DNA of 17,814 nucleotides, taken from JACQCV01 sp964639675 (GTDB lineage Bacteria; Patescibacteriota; Minisyncoccia; Phycocordibacterales; UBA12445). The DNA lies in NCBI GenBank assembly GCA_964639675.1, contig CAZXEK010000044.1:1-17814 (forward strand). Reading direction: 5' to 3'. Position numbers and translations under genes: made by a program. How positions within the stretch are numbered: position 1 is the stretch's first letter; every line of letters starts with the position of its first letter. The notes under the pieces were generated by a model, which worked only from the letters and a program-made list of their open reading frames with translations, did no database searches and was not told the origin of the DNA. Of this stretch, positions 1 through 7,045 are shown piece after piece.

Positions 1-240
1 GGAAATAATATAGTCAGCCGAGGAGTGAACAGTGCCATCAGCATCCTTAACACCCTTGATACCGTGACCACCGGCCGATATATCTACGGCCATATCACCA
101 GGTTCCAAACCGTTACCATCCCAATTAGCACTTACATAGACAATCGGCGATAGCGCCATACCAGGCACAAATTGACGAACACCCCAGCTGGACAAATGAG
201 CATCCACATCAGGATTAATGTGAGTATATATTTTTGGCAG
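1..240 (-). CDS. DHH-like phosphoesterase-type protein, N-terminal part, cut by window edge
   Basis: Eighty codons are open from a CTG at 240-238 to the left edge, so the C-terminus is missing. The start is chosen because a full AAGGAGG Shine-Dalgarno lies 5 nt upstream. There is no ATG, GTG or TTG in frame between the upstream in-frame stop (TGA) and this CTG, and the first in-frame GTG and ATG come at codons 12 and 28. Residues 4-17 read IYTHINPDVDAHLS, which resembles the first metal-binding motif of DHH-superfamily phosphoesterases (His, then Asn-Pro-Asp-x-Asp). A Gly/Asp-rich stretch with GDMAVDISAGG follows at about residues 67-57 codons from the edge, consistent with further metal or phosphate ligands. 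It has its own promoter at 293-322 and is not part of the rseP operon, whose terminators lie upstream. That it is a real gene is fairly sure; the DHH assignment is a motif-based inference. Confidence 0.6.
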   Translation of the reverse strand, partial: MPKIYTHINPDVDAHLSSWGVRQFVPGMALSPIVYVSANWDGNGLEPGDMAVDISAGGHGIKGVKDADGTVHSSADYIIS

Positions 241-245
241 AAAAA

Positions 246-252
246 CCTCCTT
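246..252 (-). promoter_or_regulatory. Shine-Dalgarno AAGGAGG deciding a CTG start
   Basis: On the minus strand AAGGAGG is followed by five T and then CTG. The spacing of 5 nt is ideal for initiation at CTG. No standard start codon falls within 4-12 nt, so this site supports a non-canonical start. Confidence 0.6.
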
Positions 253-292
253 TATGGAGACTGCATCTCAAGGTACAAAAATTCTAAGCTAC

Positions 293-322
293 ATTTAAGC
301 ACATCCACAACCTACATGTCAA
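293..322 (-). promoter_or_regulatory. Sigma70-type promoter for the left-edge gene
   Basis: A consensus -35 TTGACA lies at 322-317. After an 18-nt spacer comes a -10 TTAAAT at 298-293, preceded by TGC (an extended -10). The predicted transcript starts near 286 and has a leader of about 46 nt carrying the Shine-Dalgarno. Confidence 0.5.
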
Positions 323-375
323 ACAAACGTAAGGTACATTCAACCTATTGGGGTAATGTGTGCAGACATATGGCA

Positions 376-397
376 GTTTCTCCTAGAATGGAGAAAC
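376..397. repeat. Perfect 8-bp inverted repeat, hairpin without T-run
   Basis: GTTTCTCC at 376-383 pairs with GGAGAAAC at 390-397 across a 6-nt loop. No T-run follows on either strand, so it does not look like an intrinsic terminator. It lies upstream of the left-edge promoter and could be a protein site or a chance structure. Confidence 0.45.
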
Positions 398-405
398 GCT
401 CACTT

Positions 406-443
406 GAGAGTCCTTTGGGAGCTGGAGAGTCCCTTGGGAGCTG
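406..443. repeat. 19-bp tandem duplication abutting the palindrome
   Basis: GAGAGTCCTTTGGGAGCTG (406-424) is followed directly by GAGAGTCCCTTGGGAGCTG (425-443), with one mismatch. The second unit supplies the left arm of the palindrome at 432-454, so the first unit is a half copy of that palindrome plus its flank. Confidence 0.75.
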
Positions 444-454
444 AGCTCCCAAGG
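432..454. repeat. Dispersed palindrome, copy 1
   Basis: An 11-bp arm CCTTGGGAGCT (432-442) is mirrored exactly at 444-454 around a single G. The core GGGAGCTSAGCTCCC recurs at 5566-5580 and 13017-13031. Here the palindrome lies 9 nt beyond the T-run of the minus-strand terminator at 463-502, the same relation as in copy 2. No T-run follows the palindrome itself. Confidence 0.8.
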
Positions 455-462
455 ATCTTATT

Positions 463-502
463 TTTAAAAAAGAAAAGCTCCACACCGTTGCCGGTGTGGA
501 GC
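463..502 (-). terminator. Rho-independent terminator downstream of rseP
   Basis: Read on the minus strand, an 11-bp stem GCTCCACACCG/CGGTGTGGAGC (502-477) closes a GCAA (GNRA-type) tetraloop and is followed by TTTTCTTTTTT. It would end the murA-to-rseP transcript. The flanking bases resemble those around the terminator at 5605-5641. Confidence 0.85.
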
Positions 503-573
503 GACATATATTTTCGTGAAATTTTATCCCTAGCGGGAAACTAAACCAAAGGACTAAGGTCAAAGTGTTAAAG

Positions 574-600
574 TTCACCCCGACTTGGCCTCGGGGTGAA
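574..600 (-). terminator. GC-rich hairpin just after rseP, weak terminator
   Basis: TTCACCCCGA (574-583) pairs perfectly with TCGGGGTGAA (591-600) around a 7-nt loop. On the minus strand it is followed only by CTTTAACACTTT, so the T-run is poor. It begins 34 nt past the rseP stop. It may be an inefficient first terminator or a 3'-end stabilising hairpin ahead of the strong terminator at 463-502. Confidence 0.5.
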
Positions 601-633
601 GGATAAAACGATAAAAAGGGGCTACATTCAGGC

Positions 634-1788
634 TTACCTAATCAACTTCACTATGTCACCGTAGGTGACAAAGAGCATAAGAAAAAGTAAAAAAACAAAC
701 CCTCCGAAATTTAAGGCATTCACAATCTTAGAATCAAGCGGCCTTCTTATTATAAATTCTATTAGTAAAAAAAATAATCTTCCGCCATCTAGGGCTGGAA
801 ATGGCACCAAATTCAAAACTGCAAGATTTACAGATATAAGCGCAATCAGTGCCATAACATAAGAAAAACCAAAGTGTACCGCACTCCCCACAATACCAAT
901 TAAACCAATCGGGCCAGAAACAGAAGCCGTGACAGATGAGCCAATAAAAAATCCCGTCACGAAATTAATCAGTCCCAGTGCCGTACTCTTAAAAAGAAAG
1001 TTGACTCCTAAAATCCCGGCGTATAGTGATTTAAAAAATGGCAACTTGAGAATCCCGACTTGCCCCATAGCAACCCCGATAGCACTCTTACTACCGATGA
1101 TGCCTTCTTGCGGTATAACAATCAGATTTTTTATCTCTGCGTTGTAATCAAGCGGCCCTAAGCCAATATCTATAAGCGTATTAGATTCTAACGGAACTTC
1201 ATAGCCGACATAAATCTCTTCGCCATTGTGAGAAGATATAAAATCAGAAACTAACTCTGGGTTTAAATTTTCCAGAACAGTATCTTTGGTTGCCAAAGAA
1301 ACTATACTGTAACCCGATTTAAGACCAGCCAATTCTGCTGGTGAACCACTAAGAACTTCGGTAATCAACAACTTAGAATCTTCCGGCTTTGGGCCAAAAG
1401 AAGTAAAATCAGCCGGAACTGGCAGTCCAGACATAAAACCAATTGAGAGCGCCAACCAAGCCAAAACTATATTAAACAAAATACCACCAAGAATCACAAG
1501 TGCCTGAACATGCTTTGGCTTATGATACAAACTCCTTTCAAAATCCTGATGCTCTTTATTTATAACATTAGTCGTTGGATCCTCCCCAAAAATTTTTACA
1601 AAACCACCAAACGGTAACAGATTGATACTATAAACCGTCTCCCCTCTTTTAAAAGAAAAGAGCTTAGGTGGAAAACCAAAACCAAACTCATCCACTCTGA
1701 TCCCAAACATCTTAGCAAAGAAAAAGTGTCCCAGCTCGTGAGATAAAACTAGAATTGCCAGAATAATTATAAAAATTAAAATCGTCAT
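634..1788 (-). CDS. rseP: Site-2 intramembrane zinc metalloprotease (RseP/RIP family)
   Basis: A 384-residue membrane protease of family M50, which cleaves membrane-bound substrates such as anti-sigma factors within the bilayer. The first transmembrane helix carries HELGH at residues 17-21 (zinc ligands and catalytic Glu). The C-terminal membrane motif NLVPFPALDGG includes Asp334, the third zinc ligand. A hydrophobic helix at about 95-115 is followed by a PDZ-like stretch at about 125-215 (KLLITEVLSGSPAELAGLKSGYSIVSL). At least three further hydrophobic helices follow. It is the last gene of the murA operon and starts 7 nt after frr stops. Family assignment is secure; the physiological substrate is unknown, so the rseP symbol denotes the family. 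Confidence 0.93.
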   Translation of the reverse strand: MTILIFIIILAILVLSHELGHFFFAKMFGIRVDEFGFGFPPKLFSFKRGETVYSINLLPFGGFVKIFGEDPTTNVINKEHQDFERSLYHKPKHVQALVILGGILFNIVLAWLALSIGFMSGLPVPADFTSFGPKPEDSKLLITEVLSGSPAELAGLKSGYSIVSLATKDTVLENLNPELVSDFISSHNGEEIYVGYEVPLESNTLIDIGLGPLDYNAEIKNLIVIPQEGIIGSKSAIGVAMGQVGILKLPFFKSLYAGILGVNFLFKSTALGLINFVTGFFIGSSVTASVSGPIGLIGIVGSAVHFGFSYVMALIALISVNLAVLNLVPFPALDGGRLFFLLIEFIIRRPLDSKIVNALNFGGFVFLLFLMLFVTYGDIVKLIR

Positions 1789-1795
1789 ATACAGA

Positions 1796-2347
1796 CTAAC
1801 TCATTATCTCCCCCTCCTTTTTTTCTGCCGATAGATCGAGACGTCTATTAGCTTCTTCAACTAGTTTTTGTAACTCTTCCTTCAGACGATACCTATCGTC
1901 TTCGCTAATCTCGTGCGACTTCTCTAGGGCTCCAATATCAGTTATGGTTTTATCTCGCTCCTGCCTTACCGCAACTCGTGCCTCTTCAAGTTTAATTTTA
2001 ACTATTTTAATTAAAGATTTTCTTCTGTCCTCTGTCAAATCTGGGAAAGACAATCTTATACCCATACTATCAGGCATAACCGAAACTCCAAGGTTGGCTG
2101 TAAGTAGTGCCTTCTCTATATCTTTTAATTGTGACCTGTCCCATGGTGCAATTCGAAGTGTCTTAGCATCTTCAATAGAGATTGCCGCCAGATGACTTAT
2201 CAACATTCTTGACCCATAAGACTCGACTGAAACACTATCTAAAATAGCTGGGCTTACTCTGCCCGTCCGAAGCGAACCAAACTCTAAAACAAGCCAAGCC
2301 TCCTTAGCTTTTACACTCTCCTTAAAAGAAGAAAAATTATACACCAT
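1796..2347 (-). CDS. frr: Ribosome recycling factor
   Basis: A 183-residue protein, close to the family norm of about 185. RRF works with EF-G to split the post-termination ribosome and release tRNA and mRNA. Recognisable segments are the N-terminal helix with LEFGSLRTGRVSPAILDSVSVESYG (residues about 21-45), the beta domain with APWDRSQLKDIEKALLTANLGVSVMPDSMGIRLSFPDLTEDRRK, and the long C-terminal helices with ARVAVRQERD and the EISEDD turn. The stop lies 7 nt before rseP and the start is 17 nt after the holB-like stop, so it is operonic. The frr-rseP adjacency pairs translation with membrane proteolysis without any obvious functional link. Confidence 0.95.
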   Translation of the reverse strand: MVYNFSSFKESVKAKEAWLVLEFGSLRTGRVSPAILDSVSVESYGSRMLISHLAAISIEDAKTLRIAPWDRSQLKDIEKALLTANLGVSVMPDSMGIRLSFPDLTEDRRKSLIKIVKIKLEEARVAVRQERDKTITDIGALEKSHEISEDDRYRLKEELQKLVEEANRRLDLSAEKKEGEIMS

Positions 2348-2364
2348 AGACAGATAGTATCATA

Positions 2365-3108
2365 TCAAACCCCCGGTGGACAAATAAAAACAACATATTC
2401 AAAAATTAAACGAGGGGAAGCGGAAGTTTCATTCAAGTACTCCTTCATTTTTATAAGTTCAGTTAAAAACTTTGAAATAGCCAAATTCTGGTTTTTCTGA
2501 TTAGTAAGGATCTGGTCAAAGAAAATTTTTTCTATCTGGTTTAAAACATCTCTGCTTCTGTGCCTTATTAATTTCTCGTCATTGTTCTTCTCCCCCTCCT
2601 TCAAAAACTTCTCTACCATTAACAAACGCGTCACAATGTCGGCATTGATAAAACTATTACACCAACCGTCTAAATCATCATAAGATAATTTCTCTCCCTC
2701 TATGTGATGAAGCCTCCCACGCAAAGTCGATAATAATACATCCTCTGTGGTAGTGAGGATAAAAAAATGATTGCCACTAACCGGCTCCTCTAAGACCTTC
2801 AGGAGTCCATTCTGAGCCTCTGTGGTGAAAGAATGTGCAGCGATAACAAAAAAGCGCATACCCGTGCCATTCTCAGGTGAACCCACAAAAGATTTGGTCT
2901 TCTGTTTTTCTATAATCAAACGACTATCATCCACAGAAAATGAGGAGGTGAAATAGAGATGATAATCAGGATAACTTTTAATATCCACCCCTATTATATT
3001 TTTTATAGCATCATGAAGATAACTTAAATTACCTTTAATGGTGCCTGTTATAAGATAAGCATGATGTAGAGTTCCCTCTTTTTTAAATGTTTTTAAAATT
3101 TCATCCAC
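2365..3108 (-). CDS. holB: DNA polymerase III clamp-loader delta-prime-like subunit
   Basis: A 247-residue AAA+-fold subunit of the clamp loader, which opens the sliding clamp at primer-template junctions. The start LHHAYLITG (residues 14-22) and the core AQNGLLKVLEEP (98-109) with FFILTTTEDVLLSTLRGR (115-132) are typical of delta-prime. The P-loop position reads TGTIKGN, so Walker A is absent, as expected for a non-ATPase clamp-loader subunit. There is no zinc-binding Cys cluster, and the SRC arginine-finger motif reads TLRGR. The protein is shorter than the E. coli subunit (about 330). It lies 9 nt after mreB in the operon. The gene symbol follows the family and the subunit role is inferred. 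Confidence 0.8.
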   Translation of the reverse strand: MDEILKTFKKEGTLHHAYLITGTIKGNLSYLHDAIKNIIGVDIKSYPDYHLYFTSSFSVDDSRLIIEKQKTKSFVGSPENGTGMRFFVIAAHSFTTEAQNGLLKVLEEPVSGNHFFILTTTEDVLLSTLRGRLHHIEGEKLSYDDLDGWCNSFINADIVTRLLMVEKFLKEGEKNNDEKLIRHRSRDVLNQIEKIFFDQILTNQKNQNLAISKFLTELIKMKEYLNETSASPRLIFEYVVFICPPGV

Positions 3109-3117
3109 AATATAAAA

Positions 3118-4131
3118 CTATCTCTTAGAAATAATAGACTTCTTGTAGACATCTAGATGTTCGAGGGCTACTCCTGTACCCTTAACGACACAAAAAAGTG
3201 GGTCTTCCGCTAATGTTGCCTTAACACCCGTCTTCCTATATACAAGTTCTGGTAACCCCCGGAGCAAAGATGATCCTCCGGTCATAGTAATGCCCATGTC
3301 TATTATATCGGCTGAGAGTTCAGGAGGTGTATTCTGCAAAACCTCTTTTATGGCCTTGACAATAAGACGAAGCTCACTCTCAATCGCCTTCACAATTTCA
3401 TTACTAGTTATATTTGCAGTTCTAGGTAAACCACTCATAAAATCTCTGCCCCTAATCACCAAATTAATCTCTTCTTCCATTGGTACGGCCGTACCAACCT
3501 TTATCTTTATCTCCTCTGCCATCTGATCACCAATAGCTAAGTTAAAGGTTTTTTTAATGTAATCAGCGATCGCCTGATCAATCTTATTACCAGCGCATTT
3601 TACAGAGGTTGAGGCCACAATACCGCCAAGAGAGATGACAGCGACATCAGTTGTACCACCACCAATATCAACAACCATATGCCCCCTAGCTTCATAAATC
3701 GGTATGCCGGCACCAATAGCAGCTAAAATTGGTTCTTTAACAACATAAGCACTTTTAGCTCCAGCTTTTATGGCTGACTCAATGACCGCTCGTCTTTCGG
3801 TCGAAGTAACGCCAGCTGGAACTGAAACCATAACTTCGGGCTTAAAGATGTCCCACTTCTTAGTGGCCTTATTCATATAATAACGAAGCATCGCTTCCGT
3901 CACTCGGTAATCAGCAATAACGCCATCTCTCATCGGTCTATAAGCGGTAATATTATCAGGCGTTTTACCAATCATGTCCTTGGCATCATTACCAACTGCC
4001 AAGATCTTATTATCTTGCAAAGAGACAGCTACCACAGAGGGTTCATTCAAAACAATACCCCGTCCAGGCACAAAAACTAATGTATTGGCAGTACCTAAAT
4101 CTATCCCAAGTTTTCTAGTAAAAAATGCCAT
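3118..4131 (-). CDS. mreB: Rod-shape determining actin homologue MreB
   Basis: A 337-residue bacterial actin that forms membrane-associated filaments guiding lateral wall synthesis. The nucleotide-binding motifs are intact: phosphate-1 DLGTANT (residues 11-17), the KEPILAAIGAG connector (132-142), phosphate-2 DIGGGTTD (155-162) and the adenosine motif GGSSLLRG (285-292). The N-terminal MAFFTRKLG is short, hydrophobic and basic, and could be a membrane-contact peptide. Length matches the family. The start is preceded by AGGA at 4-nt spacing, and the gene begins 20 nt after murA ends. The pairing with murA suggests a walled, possibly rod-shaped cell. Confidence 0.96.
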   Translation of the reverse strand: MAFFTRKLGIDLGTANTLVFVPGRGIVLNEPSVVAVSLQDNKILAVGNDAKDMIGKTPDNITAYRPMRDGVIADYRVTEAMLRYYMNKATKKWDIFKPEVMVSVPAGVTSTERRAVIESAIKAGAKSAYVVKEPILAAIGAGIPIYEARGHMVVDIGGGTTDVAVISLGGIVASTSVKCAGNKIDQAIADYIKKTFNLAIGDQMAEEIKIKVGTAVPMEEEINLVIRGRDFMSGLPRTANITSNEIVKAIESELRLIVKAIKEVLQNTPPELSADIIDMGITMTGGSSLLRGLPELVYRKTGVKATLAEDPLFCVVKGTGVALEHLDVYKKSIISKR

Positions 4132-4151
4132 ATTATCCTAGCCCATAAAAA

Positions 4152-5456
4152 CTAAACAGTTTGCCTCAAAATATCAACTCCAATTTTTCGAAGACGAACC
4201 TCGATCGCCTCATAACCACGATCGATGTAACAGACATTATGTATCACTGACTGACCGTTAGCAATAATAGAAGCGACGACGAAAGCCAGACCCGCTCGAA
4301 TATCTGGACTTTCTACCTCTCTACCACGAAGCGCTGTCCTGCCCTTAACAGATGCGCGGTGTGGATCACACAGCCTGATATCAGCCCCCATCCTAACCAA
4401 CTCATTAACAAAATTCAATCTTCCTTCAAAAACTGTTTCGAATACCAATGCCTCACCAACCGCTTGAGTTAGGAAAACTGTCATCGGTGCCTGTAAATCT
4501 GTCGGGAATCCTGGATACTCATGAGTCTTTATGTCTACACTTTTATAATTACCAGCCTCTGCCCCGAAAACAACTATGCTATTTCTAGTGGTTTCTATGT
4601 GGACACCGGAATCCCTTAGGGTCTCAATCAAAGATTCTAACTCCCCTGGGTTACAATTTTTTATTTCTAATTTTTCGGCAGACAGTGCACCCAAAATTAA
4701 AAAACTCCCAGCTTCGATTCTATCTGGTGGAGTTTTATAAACCCGTCCATCGGCCCTAAGTAAACCGGTACCAAAAATCTCAATGGTTGCCGTACCGGCC
4801 CCTGTAATTTTTGCGCCACAAGAATTTAAAAAGTCAGCTAAGCTTTTCATCTCTGGTTCCAATGGAGCATTATTTATTGTAGTTTTTCCTCGTGCCAAAA
4901 CGGCCGCCATCATGAACGTCTGTGCCGCAGTCACACTAGGTATTCGTAAAAATATTTTTGTACCCAAAAGACGCTGCCCCTTGGTTGTTATAATATTTTC
5001 CTTCTCATTTTGAGAAATTTTGGCACCAAGTTTTAGAAAACCATTTAAAAAAATATCAATGGGGCGCGCGCCAATCACACATCCACCAGGATGAGGAAAG
5101 GAGACTTTTCCAAAACGTGCCAAGATTGGTCCAGTTAAAACTATAGAAGCGCGAAACTTTTTAGAAATCTCTTTAGATAATTCTGTAGAAACCTTCTTCG
5201 GAACAGCGACTGCATACAAACCCTTGCCTTTTTTTGTCACCAAAACACCCAAGTCTCGCAATATATCAACCATATTTTTAACATCCTCTATCTCAGGTAC
5301 CCGACTTAAAACCACTTCGTCTTTGAATAAAAGGCAAAATGCAAAAGCCTGTAAGGCAGCATTCTTAGCACCATTTATTTGGACTGCACCAAAAAGCTTC
5401 TTCTCTCCGCTCAAACCATTTATTACAAAGACTTCCTTGGCTTCTTTAATGTCCAT
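4152..5456 (-). CDS. murA: UDP-N-acetylglucosamine 1-carboxyvinyltransferase
   Basis: A 434-residue cytoplasmic enzyme that transfers enolpyruvate from PEP to UDP-GlcNAc, the first committed step of peptidoglycan synthesis. The Lys31-Asn32 pair of GAVQINGAKNAAL matches the UDP-GlcNAc/PEP site. The loop PHPGGCVIGARP carries Cys126, the residue alkylated by fosfomycin in sensitive enzymes. FRASIVLTGP (101-110) and HEYPGFPTDLQAP (the general-base Asp region) are also present. It is first in a five-gene run. The only in-frame ATG is residue 1, and a promoter -10 ends 7 nt upstream of it, so the mRNA may be leaderless. The first six residues extend beyond the usual family N-terminus. Confidence 0.95.
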   Translation of the reverse strand: MDIKEAKEVFVINGLSGEKKLFGAVQINGAKNAALQAFAFCLLFKDEVVLSRVPEIEDVKNMVDILRDLGVLVTKKGKGLYAVAVPKKVSTELSKEISKKFRASIVLTGPILARFGKVSFPHPGGCVIGARPIDIFLNGFLKLGAKISQNEKENIITTKGQRLLGTKIFLRIPSVTAAQTFMMAAVLARGKTTINNAPLEPEMKSLADFLNSCGAKITGAGTATIEIFGTGLLRADGRVYKTPPDRIEAGSFLILGALSAEKLEIKNCNPGELESLIETLRDSGVHIETTRNSIVVFGAEAGNYKSVDIKTHEYPGFPTDLQAPMTVFLTQAVGEALVFETVFEGRLNFVNELVRMGADIRLCDPHRASVKGRTALRGREVESPDIRAGLAFVVASIIANGQSVIHNVCYIDRGYEAIEVRLRKIGVDILRQTV

Positions 5457-5462
5457 AGGGCC

Positions 5463-5490
5463 ATTTTATCCTTTTTATTCTTTTTTACAA
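5463..5490 (-). promoter_or_regulatory. Promoter of the murA operon
   Basis: -35 TTGTAA (5490-5485), a 16-nt A-rich spacer and -10 TAAAAT (5468-5463). The predicted transcription start falls at about 5456-5457, which coincides with the murA ATG. Confidence 0.6.
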
Positions 5491-5562
5491 ATTTTAGTCT
5501 TGTCCCATACAAAATGATACCCAAATAGAGATGATGCCCACTACAAAATAAGCCCGAGACAT

Positions 5563-5583
5563 TTTGGGAGCTCAGCTCCCAAA
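5563..5583. repeat. Dispersed palindrome, copy 2
   Basis: TTTGGGAGCT (5563-5572) is mirrored perfectly at 5574-5583 around one C. It lies beyond the T-run of the minus-strand terminator at 5605-5641, as copy 1 lies beyond its terminator. The outer flanks differ from copy 1, so the shared element is essentially the palindrome core and the terminator context. Confidence 0.8.
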
Positions 5584-5604
5584 CGACCTAAATCAATGTT
5601 TTTT

Positions 5605-5641
5605 AAGAAAAGAAAAAACCTACACTATTTTTAGTGTAGGT
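5605..5641 (-). terminator. Rho-independent terminator ending the hppA-ychF transcript
   Basis: On the minus strand a 10-bp stem ACCTACACTA/TAGTGTAGGT (5641-5618) with an AAAA loop is followed by TTTTTTCTTTTCTT. It lies 62 nt past the stop of the small gene at 5704. Its upstream flank (CATATA then CTTTTGTGA on the plus strand) resembles that of the terminator at 463-502. Confidence 0.88.
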
Positions 5642-5703
5642 GCCATATAGACTTTTGTGAGAAATAGCGGAACGAAGAATTACCTGTGCGTGGTAAATCT
5701 ACC

Positions 5704-5931
5704 TTATTCCACTTTTAATATCGCCCCCAGCGTGTAATCCCAAACTAACCATGTCATGGAAGATTCCGGGATCTTAACAGTGATGGCGCGAATATATTCG
5801 TCATCACATAATTGTGGATTAACTATTTCAAAAACCTGCGCAAGGCTAGTTGTTGTCAGTTTAATAAACCTACAATCAGTTTCTAGAAAACGTGGCGCAT
5901 TAATTTCAACGGTAAACTCCCACGTATTCAT
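5704..5931 (-). CDS. Small protein of unknown function (75 aa)
   Basis: The 75-residue frame starts at an ATG preceded by a strong Shine-Dalgarno, GGAGGTGAGG, at about 4 nt spacing. This makes it a convincing gene despite its size. The sequence alternates polar and hydrophobic residues (FTVEINAPRF, YIRAITVKI, WLVWDYTLGAILKVE), suggesting a small beta-rich fold. There is no signal peptide, metal motif or membrane helix. It follows ychF by 27 nt and is last before a strong terminator, so it is probably cotranscribed with hppA and ychF. I do not recognise the family. Confidence 0.7.
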   Translation of the reverse strand: MNTWEFTVEINAPRFLETDCRFIKLTTTSLAQVFEIVNPQLCDDEYIRAITVKIPESSMTWLVWDYTLGAILKVE

Positions 5932-5958
5932 TGATCCTCACCTCCCTAGATCAAAGAA

Positions 5959-7041
5959 CTATATCTTAAACTCTACAACATCGCCATCTTTTATAATATA
6001 CTCTTTACCTTCAGTCCTAACCAGTCCTAAGACACGTGCCCTATAGTAAGAACCCGCACCTAAAAGAACTTCCCAGTTTGTTATTTCCGCACGTATAAAT
6101 TTATCTTTAAAATCTGTGTGGATGGCAGTACCCGCAATTGGAGCGGTACAATCTTTTCTAATCGTCCAGGCTCTTGTCTCGTCCTCACCTGTTGTAAAAT
6201 AAGTTATCAACCCCAGAATATCATAACTCGCCTTAATCAACTCATCCACTCCGCTCTCACTAACGGCAAGTGAGGCTCTATACAGAACTTTTTCTTCCGG
6301 ATCCAACTCGCTCAAATCTCTCTCAAGCCCTGCATCTACGAGAACGTAGTCTGCCCCAAGAAACTTTATGTATTCAACTACATCCTTCGTGTCAACACTC
6401 TTGCTTCCTGTCTTTTGGTTTAAAACATATAGAATGGGCTTCATGGTTAAAAGCTGTATGCTCTTCAAAATCTGCTTCTCTTCTGTATTGGCGCCCTGGA
6501 CTCCAATGGCAAACTTCTCACTCTCTAAAAGAATCCTAATCTTTTGTAAAAGCTCTTTTTCTAGTGCTGCCTCCTTACTTCCCTTTTTAACATCCCTTTC
6601 AATATTATTTAGTCTCTTAGAGACCGTCTCGAGGTCGGCTAAGATTAACTCAAGATTTATAACCTGAATGTCTCGCAAAGGATTCGGCCCACCATCAACG
6701 TGTAAAATATTTGGGTCTTCAAAAATTCTCACCACTTCCGCAATAGCATCCACCTCACGAATATGGGCGAGGAATTTATTACCCAGCCCCTCACCCTTGG
6801 ATGCACCGGCGACCAGCCCTGCAATGTCGACAAACTCAACAGCGGCCGGAATAGTCTTTTTTGATTTAGAAAATGAAGAAAGCTTCCAGAGCCTATCATC
6901 TGGATGGGCAACCACCCCAACGGATGGATCTATAGTGCAAAAAGGATAGTTCTCCGCCGGAACAGATTTATTAGTCAATGCATTAAATAGTGTCGACTTA
7001 CCGACATTCGGTAAACCTACAATTCCAATATTAAGAGACAT
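5959..7041 (-). CDS. ychF: Ribosome-binding ATPase YchF (OLA1 family)
   Basis: A 360-residue Obg-class P-loop NTPase, nearly universal, that binds ribosomes and in this family prefers ATP to GTP. G1 is GLPNVGKST (residues 9-17), the G2 region is NYPFCTIDPSVG and G3 is VDIAGLVAGAS followed by GEGLGNKFL. A coiled-coil insert lies at about 130-200 and a C-terminal TGS domain at about 275-358 (LITYFTTGEDETRAWTIRK, IHTDFKDKFIRAEI). The G4 position reads LNQKT instead of the usual NVxE type, which may alter nucleotide choice. It starts 4 nt after the 77-aa gene, clearly within an operon. Confidence 0.95.
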   Translation of the reverse strand: MSLNIGIVGLPNVGKSTLFNALTNKSVPAENYPFCTIDPSVGVVAHPDDRLWKLSSFSKSKKTIPAAVEFVDIAGLVAGASKGEGLGNKFLAHIREVDAIAEVVRIFEDPNILHVDGGPNPLRDIQVINLELILADLETVSKRLNNIERDVKKGSKEAALEKELLQKIRILLESEKFAIGVQGANTEEKQILKSIQLLTMKPILYVLNQKTGSKSVDTKDVVEYIKFLGADYVLVDAGLERDLSELDPEEKVLYRASLAVSESGVDELIKASYDILGLITYFTTGEDETRAWTIRKDCTAPIAGTAIHTDFKDKFIRAEITNWEVLLGAGSYYRARVLGLVRTEGKEYIIKDGDVVEFKI

Positions 7042-7045
7042 ATAC

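Noticed and set aside
432..454. Palindrome copies as intrinsic terminators
   Set aside because: None is followed by a T-run on either strand. Separate proper terminators lie nearby in all three regions, and a 1-nt centre is poor for an RNA hairpin loop.
172..578. Three short open frames in the left intergenic block (172-444 +, 345-578 -, 356-544 +)
   Set aside because: They run across the palindrome, tandem duplication and terminator hairpin, have no ribosome-binding site, and the first also overlaps the DHH-like gene on the other strand. Their translations are low-complexity copies of repeat sequence.
2365..3108. Missing Walker A in the clamp-loader gene as a sign of decay
   Set aside because: Delta-prime subunits are known to lack a functional P-loop, and the rest of the fold is intact, so this is normal for the family.
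5756..6046. Plus-strand 96-codon frame opposite the 75-aa gene and ychF
   Set aside because: It lies antisense to two supported genes, has no ribosome-binding site or promoter, and shows no recognisable protein character.
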